Assembly: GCA_025765615.1 (NCBI GenBank)
Contig: JAIVFJ010000183.1
Location: forward strand, 62,001 to 126,000
Direction of reading: 5' to 3'
DNA: 64,000 nt
Origin: Zopfochytrium polystomum
Taxonomy: Eukaryota; Chytridiomycota; Chytridiomycetes; Chytridiales; Chytridiaceae
Positions 58,093-64,000 of this stretch are shown in pieces. The notes beneath the pieces were generated by a model, which saw only the letters and a list, made by a program, of their open reading frames with translations, was not told the origin of the DNA and ran no database searches. The position numbers and the translations under genes were made by a program. The first letter of the stretch is position 1. The number at the start of each line of letters is the position of its first letter.

Positions 58093-58182
58093 TCTCTCCC
58101 CCTCTGACCACGAATGATCGATCCAGTCCATCACCTGCTTCTGTCTCCGTCCCTCGGTCTCCAACTTTCTCTTTCTCGCAGG
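57920..58182. repeat. Shared promoter with (CT)n microsatellite
   Basis: About 260 bp separate the divergent EME1 and dsRBD/OAS-like start codons. Bases 57982-58099 are almost pure CT/CTCT with few interruptions. Just before the plus-strand ATG is CTTTCTCGCAG, which looks like a splice acceptor, so a 5' non-coding exon is possible. Confidence 0.7.
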
Positions 58183-61100
58183 ATGTCGTCCTCGTCCTCG
58201 ACGTCGCACACGCCCGCCCCCGCCGCACCATCGCTGCCCCCGCCGCCTCCGCCGACGCCCGCCCCCTCCGCGCCGCCATCATCATCATCATCAGAAGCAG
58301 CAGCAGCTGCTGCAACGCCTCTGCCGTCGCCACCACCACCGCCACCAACACCACCACCATCGCTACAACCACCACCACCGCCTCCGGTGCCGCCATCACA
58401 ACCCACACCAGCACCAGCAGCAGTATCACCAGCAGTATCAGCACTAGCAGCAGCTTACCCGCTGCTCCCGCGTCCGCCCACGTCCTCCTCTTTTGTCTCG
58501 GAGCTCAACCAGTATTGCCAGCGACGGCGCCTTTCCACTCCTGTGTACAACGTGGTCGAATCCGTGGGACCGAGCCACTTGAGGCACGTTCGCTGCTCCG
58601 TGCAGGTCGATGCGCGCCTGTTCGAGTCGCCCTTCTTCGCTCCAAACAAGCAATCCGCCAAGAGCGATGCCGCAGAGATGGCGCTCTACATGCTCGGTGC
58701 CCTCAAGAACAATCCGCTGGACCGCGCTCTCGCGCATGCTCCCGCAGCAGCAGCGGCAGCAGCTGCTGCTGCTGCCGCCGCTGTAGCCGCCCCTCCTGCC
58801 TCCACAGCTGCCCCCGCCGTTCCAATGATTCAGCCATCTCAGGCGCCATCTCCCAACGTACAACAACAGCACCCTCCCCCCCCAGACCCGCTTTCGATCC
58901 CAGCGTCTGCTTTTGTTGCGCCGGCGCTGGCGCGGACGCCGTCGACATCCTCAGTCGCATCGTCTATTCCGTCGCATTTACCTCAGAGTCCCGCGATGGC
59001 CGTAAGCTTGGATCAATCCGCAACGATCTCGCAGAGCACTCCCATCCCGAGCATCGCTGCTAGAGCACCTGCCGTCTCAGATCCAAGGCTACTTCTACCG
59101 ACTCAGCCAGGTTCATCCGGAAGTCCTCTCCATCTCACTGTTTGCAACCCAGGTGAAGTGCCCTCGTGGTACACGTCAAGTCTTTACGAATTCTGCCAGA
59201 AGCACTCCCTGCCCTCTCCGACTTTTAATCTTGAGAGCCAGATGGGCTTGGCCCACCGACCGATGTTTATTATGAGGGTGACAGTGCAAGGCAATTCGTA
59301 CGTCGGTCGAGAATACCGAAGATCGATAAAGGAGGCCAAAAGCGAATGCGCGTACGTTGCTCTACACGCGTTGGCGGAGGCGCGGCGAACGAATGTGATC
59401 GAGAATTCCAGCGCTTTCCCAGACCGAACCCACACACCCGTTGACCAACCGACACCAACCTGGAGCAATCCCTTGACCAACAGAGAGACCGAGGGGACGC
59501 AGCCGCAGAGTGGTGTGGATCTTCCTGCCATCGCACCGCCTCCAGAGGCCCGGTCTTCGCTTGTGCCCCCGGTCTCCGGATCCGGCGGAGCTGTGACGGT
59601 GTGGTCTGCGCCGTTAGGTGCCGGAGGTTTGGCCGGGTCCTCGCCCGCAACAAACACATCCACCTCCGCCGCGGCTTACTCTGCACTCTATCCAAATGAG
59701 CCAGACCCAGTGGGAGTGGTGAAGAAATTGATTGAAAGCCATCATGCTGAGGTGATGGTAAAATGGAAAACGTCAAAAGATGGAAGCATGCATGTCTGTC
59801 AGATGCTATGGAACGGCGATAACGTGGAGTCGTCGGCACCTCACGCGTCAAAAAGCTCTGCCCAGGTGGAGGCTGCCCAGCTACTCCTGCTTGCCTTGGC
59901 GAGAAAAGGTATTATCTGGATCGCACAGCCGGCTAGCTCTGGCTCTTCAGCTGATGACGAGTGGGTCGAGACTGTCGAGTCCTTGGTTGCACCTTCATCT
60001 ACAGCTATATCAACTTCTGCACCTGGGCGAGAGTCCAACGATCGGTCATCAGGTGCGCAACCAGTGTTGCGGCACCTAACAATTCCGGCGACCACGGCGG
60101 AGCAACGTCGCTTGTTAACGGACGTCAAACCCGAGCATCAAGATTCGCGCACGGACGCCGCAACTTTTCGCACGATGCCAATACAAGCAGACCAGGGAGC
60201 CGCCTACTTTGGCAATGACCTTTCCTTATCCGCTGCGGCGGAGTCGACTCGTTCGGTGGCTCACTCTGCCCTTGAGGCCGCGATAGGGCCTCTTCGGCGA
60301 AGCCTCCCACACGTCCCAAAGGGAGTTGTTTCTCCCGCAGCTCCCTCCCCTCAGTCCTCCTCGGCCTCCCACCCCATCGCCGACCTTGAACAATTTCGCT
60401 TGAAACATCTTCCGCTCGTTACTTCTTCCCGCCGGCAGATGAAAGTAGATCTTATCGAAAATCCTCGGAAGGGGGCGGAAAAACTGTATTCGTTTGCCTG
60501 CGTTGTCAATCATCATATTATTGCAGAGTCAAAGCCTCTCCCGAAGAAGCAAGAGTCAAAGAATGAAGCGGCTGCGTTGGCATTGATCGAACTTCAGAAA
60601 ATCATCGACGATCCCGAAAGGATGGCGTGGCTTGTTGGGGATGAAGGCTTAATTAAGAACCGTCCAAAGAGTATTGAAACTATTTTCAGGTGGGTTGCGC
60701 CCTTCTTGTTCTTCACTTTTGTTCTCCCCGGTACTCTATGGCACCCTTCAACTGCCTTCGTTTCTCTGCAAACACCTTTCTTATCTGACTGATGCAGGCT
60801 GTTTTCTCAAATCCTGTCGCCAAACGCGGAAATGCGCACCACGACGAATGTAATTTTGAAGCAACTAGCTAATTCTATCCGCGATGCAAAAATGGACATT
60901 AACAGGATAATAGTGGCAGGATCTTTCGGCCGGTTTGTTTTTTTTTTCTTCTTAAACACATTCATCTGGTGCTGATCTCGTTGCAACTCGGTAGCGACAC
61001 CTCTATTTTAAATCTTTATGATGTGGAAATGGTCTTCCTCCGAGAACCAGTACCCTCGTCACCGACAGGCGACGCATCCGTCCCAGCAGCTGCCGACGCG

Positions 61101-62485
61101 CTTATCCAACATTTGCAACGAACACCCGAAATACTTCAAATTGAAAAACTTGAGCCGCTGGATCCAGAGAGTCCCGTTCGGTTCATTTTTTCTGGCGTGC
61201 AGGTCGGTCTCCACCAGATACAAACCATAAAAGCACTGTGCGATTTGCTGATATCTGACCAAGGACTTTACCGTAAGAGTAAACTTTGCTCCAAATCTGG
61301 TTCCAAGCGCGGAATCGGCCGACAAGAAACGCGAGCTTCAGCGCGTGGAAGCGCTAAAAATTATAGCCGGCAACCAAAGCGTTCCGCAAGCAACGCTTGT
61401 GTCTTGTGAGCAAAGCGCGTTGACAAGTTTGTTGAATCCTTACTTTTTTTTGTGAACAAATCCAGTGGCAGAGTCTGTTGGCGAGACGACCGTGCAATTT
61501 ATGAAGGAAAGCAAACGGGCCACACCTGTTTGTCGACTGGTCAAGCTCTGGTATTCGACAGTTGCTTTGTCGAAGCCCATAAGTGACGTATTGTTCTCGC
61601 TGGATCTTATCTCCATCCACTGCCACCGTGAATTGTCCCAGCAGGTTCGATTTGAAGGGCGAAACCTTGAATGTTTTTGTTTTTCTCTGTTATTTGTTGT
61701 AGTTTCGGTTGACACACCTTTTGGCAGATTGCGGCCCAAGGCAAAGACAATGAGCCTCCTAAAGAGCCTCCTGTACTGGACGTACTCGAAGCAGTTTTCC
61801 AGCGAATTGTTGAATGGCGGAAGCTTGCAATCTCGTGGAACTCGGCGCACTCTCGGCTTGAGGACGATCCTCCGGCGTTGGAGGCACGACGCTCACTTCT
61901 ATCGCCGCCATTCATACAGCACCCGGTGCTGCCAACATTGAATTTTGTGCGCGCCAGTCCTCGAAACAACGCAGATTCAGAGTCGTTTCCCCTTTTCGTT
62001 GAAGGGACTCCTGGCAACGCAAGCAGCAGCAGCAGCAGCAGCAACGACAACGACAGCTCCATGGATTTGGATCTCGTACGCGTTTCTGGAGACGGTGAAA
62101 ACTCAGGCGAGGATGACGGTGAGGATGAAGAGTTGGGCAAGAGGAACGGGCCGTCGTCGAGCGCAACAAAGAGGAGACGTGTGGATCCCGAGGAATCATC
62201 ATCAAACGAACCTGTGGTATCTGGCAACGAGGTCGAAGACGACGCGTGGGATGAGCTACGAGCGTATGCCATGAGTGCCTTGATGGTGCTTTCTGCAGTG
62301 AAAAATGAGGTGCGGAATGTGACCTGCCTTTTTGTGTGTGTTCGAGTGTGTGCGTGTGTGTTTGGTTGCGGCCGTGTTTCTAGGTTGTATTGATCACTCT
62401 TTTCGACACTATCGTTCCTGCGCCGTCCAAAGACAACACCAATTTTGAATCTCATTGCTCTTCTGCTGTCGCCGAAATACCCTGA
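58183..62485 (+). CDS. Four dsRNA-binding-like domains plus OAS-like nucleotidyltransferase
   Basis: Seven exons, 58183-60689, 60798-60932, 60995-61206, 61280-61405, 61466-61644, 61728-62309 and 62384-62485, sum to 3,843 nt or 1,280 residues. Residues ~20-95 are Pro/Ala/Ser-rich. dsRBD-like domains lie at about 101-180, 325-402, 510-573 and 735-811, each with the C-terminal Ala-rich helix pattern (KSDAAEMALYML; KEAKSECAYVALHAL; SAQVEAAQLLLLALA; SKNEAAALALIELQ). From ~840 a nucleotidyltransferase fold follows: IIVAGSFGR-DTS (G877, S878) and LYDVEMVFL (D890, E892), then an OAS-like C-terminal half with FMKESKRATPVCRLVKLWY, VLDVLEAVFQRIVEWRKLAI and PPFIQHPVLPTLNFV. OAS enzymes make 2'-5' oligoadenylate on binding dsRNA. 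Here one catalytic Asp is Glu and the third is not seen, so activity is doubtful. The exon-3 donor (61207, GTCTCC) is weak. A DZF-type relative is the main alternative. Confidence 0.78.
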
Positions 62486-62519
62486 CTCGCTTCAAGTTAG
62501 GAGGCTGACCTCTCCCAAG

Positions 62520-63247
62520 ATGGGTGAGTGATCATGAATTCTTGGCGAGTCTCTCCAGGTTGCAACCAGGACTGAAGAGTGAAACCCTTGCACCTTTCGC
62601 GTTTCTCCCCTCTCTCTGTTCTCATTCGATACTCAGACTATCGAAAATCGAAGAAGCCATTCAACTTTTCCATCCCAACGTTTCGAATCGATCCGTTGGC
62701 GGGCAGCGACGAAGACCCGAACAAGCGCCTCGCAATGATGAGCGACGGCCCCGAGGCGGCTCAGGAGGGCGAAACGTCCACGTCCACCACCACCACGAAA
62801 GAAGCAGAAGCGCGCGCGCATCCAAAGTTTACCAATTCCCTCCCCGCCGCGCAGCACATTTGCCGGCTGGTCCTTTCGCAGCTGTCGGCCAACCTTACGC
62901 AGTTCCGAGTGCAGATCCACCTCGACCGGCAGCAAGCGAGCGACGCGGCGGCGGCGGCGGCGAGCAGCGGAGTCAGCATGGGACGCAAGGCCCTCAGCGA
63001 AGAAGACATTGAGAACGAGCGTTTCATGAAGGAGCTCGTGGACACGTCGTTTGCCGAAGTGCGGCGGGCGGTCGCGCTGGGCGAAGGAGGCTACGATGCG
63101 GCGTCGGCTGCGGCTGCGACTGCGCGCTCGGCGGCGGCGGCGGCGGCGGCGGAGCCGCTCGAGGACGACAGCGGGTGCCTCTGCCGCTTCCTGTTTCCGG
63201 TTGCCCCCAGGGCGGCGGTCACGTTCCACTTTGTCGTGGCGTTTTGA
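62520..63247 (+). CDS. Hypothetical protein with a 4-nt first coding exon
   Basis: ATG at 62520 is followed by one base, then a donor (GTGAGT) and an intron to 62636. Exon 2, 62637-63247, gives 204 residues in total. Exon 2 reads DYRKSKKPFNFSIPTFRID, a Ser/Thr-rich acidic part, an ordered helix block HICRLVLSQLSANLTQFRVQIHLDRQ, SEEDIENERFMKELVDTSFAEVRRAV and an Ala-rich stretch. No family is recognised. The start lies only 35 bp after the preceding stop. An alternative frame across 62415-62520 (ILNLIALLLSPKYPDSL, then QVRRLTSPK) also reads smoothly into this exon, so the true start may be upstream, overlapping the end of the OAS-like gene. Confidence 0.55.
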
Positions 63248-63735
63248 CGGCACGAAGTGAATCGACACTTTTTTTTATCTTTTTTTTTTTTTCGTGTCCT
63301 ATTTTGTTTGTTTTTTTTTCGTTTTGTCTTCGCTTTGGCCAGTGGCTCCCGTTGCTTTCTATCACGCTATTCCCTGCTCGCTGCCGCCGGAGCGTGCCTA
63401 TTTTTGCTCGTTGAGACCCAGCAGCAGTCCCGACCCTTTGCATTTTTCCAGTTGCATTTATCTTTGTGCAACCTCCCCTTCGTCCATCCCTCCTCCCTCG
63501 TCGTCAGCCCCCACTCTTTTCTCTCCTATAATATTGCTCAAATGCGTTGTATCCGCGCGATGTTTCTCTTTCTCGCTTTTTTTTTTTTTTTTTTTCGCAG
63601 CTGTCCACTCTCGGAAGCAAAGAGCTTACAATGGAGACGCAATCTCTTGGGCGAAGGATGTTTGATTTTAGGATTGAGAGAGAGAGAGAGGGACGTGGTG
63701 CAGGCGTTTAAGTGTAAAAGGTTTTTCCGAGCCCG
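63248..63735. other. T-rich intergenic sequence
   Basis: T tracts at about 63271-63291 and 63577-63595, pyrimidine-rich throughout, then a short (GA)n at 63674-63690. No gene or RNA is seen. Confidence 0.5.
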
Positions 63736-64000
63736 CGCAGCAGGGGAGGATTTAATTCTACACGTGCGATTTTTGATTAGTGAATTAGGGGAACCAATCA
63801 TTAATTCGCTTAGGGGTTTTGTCAGAAACATTTAGAAAAAGGGAAAGGACAAAAAAGAGGGAAAAAAAAGCAGACAAAATAGATAAAATAGAAAAAAAAG
63901 CAGACAAAATAGAAAAAAAAACAGACAAAATAGAACAAAAAGCAGACAAAATGGAAAAAAGGAAAAAAAAGAGTAGAAAAAACAGAAAAGAGGAGAAAAG
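63736..64000 (-). repeat. Right copy of long inverted repeat
   Basis: The reverse complement matches 5160-5425: first the unique part (63736-63836) with the 53-bp identical core at 63774-63826, then an A-rich block (63837-64000) with repeated gcagacaaaatag units. This copy has about one more unit than the left copy and lacks a ~14-bp stretch found there. It runs off the right edge of the window. Confidence 0.9.

Noticed and set aside
5160..64000. A single 58-kb giant transposon bounded by terminal inverted repeats
   Set aside because: The interval is full of ordinary conserved genes (clpP, mS45, EME1, TBC) with normal introns, no large-element captain gene is seen, and the right repeat runs off the window. 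The inverted copies are kept as a finding, not the giant element.
1..64000. CRISPR arrays, bacterial operons, rRNA genes
   Set aside because: The tandem repeats seen are microsatellites or degenerate minisatellites without spacers; genes have spliceosomal introns; no rRNA-like sequence was recognised.

Overview
The window looks like nuclear DNA of a filamentous or zoosporic fungus, probably from an early-diverging lineage. Coding is GC-rich and split by short introns (mostly 40-150 nt, GT-AG, at least one probable GC-AG). Intergenic DNA is full of microsatellites and poly-A/T tracts. One gene encodes a Bot1-type mitochondrial ribosomal protein (mS45), a family I know from fungi. Exon models were built by hand; for most genes the spliced length is an exact multiple of three and known family motifs read through the joins.

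Layout. Bases 1-8.7 kb are a transposon graveyard: a frameshifted Helitron (Rep/PIF1-like helicase, minus strand) and two Ty1/copia fragments facing each other in inverted orientation, each with an LTR of the same family. From 9 to 16 kb come a broken hypothetical gene, a mitochondrial ClpP protease (minus), a TauD-type 2-oxoglutarate dioxygenase (plus) and a TBC (Rab-GAP-like) gene. A third copia fragment (16.7-19.7 kb) lies against the 3' end of an unusual gene fusing an ERI1-like 3'-5' exonuclease to a TatD nuclease (minus). From 22.6 to 35 kb lie a large coiled-coil protein, mS45, a tiny acidic probable membrane protein and a long low-complexity protein with a candidate N-myristoylation start. 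Bases 35-39 kb are AT-rich and hold a nested insertion: a SINE-like element with a 16-bp target duplication, itself split by a solo LTR with a perfect 5-bp duplication. That LTR carries heat-shock-element arrays and a TATA box.

From 39.5 kb on come a protein with two LiaF-like beta segments, an inositol-monophosphatase-like gene with a one-base frameshift, a diverged dispersed repeat, a 1,479-residue F-box/ankyrin protein (minus), a probable mitochondrial TMEM223-like protein (minus) and the EME1 subunit of the MUS81 structure-specific nuclease with a CUE-like N-terminal region (minus). Divergent from EME1 is the most striking gene: a 1,280-residue protein with four double-stranded-RNA-binding-like domains followed by an OAS-like (2'-5' oligoadenylate synthetase-like) nucleotidyltransferase module (58.2-62.5 kb). 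A small hypothetical gene follows 35 bp later.

A roughly 265-bp repeat occurs near both ends of the window (5.16-5.43 kb and 63.74-64.0 kb) in inverted orientation, with a 53-bp perfectly identical core.

The genes do not form one pathway. Four concern nucleic-acid surveillance or processing (ERI1-TatD, EME1, the dsRBD/OAS-like protein and the Helitron relic), and three or four products are probably mitochondrial (ClpP, mS45, the TMEM223-like protein, perhaps the tiny acidic protein).
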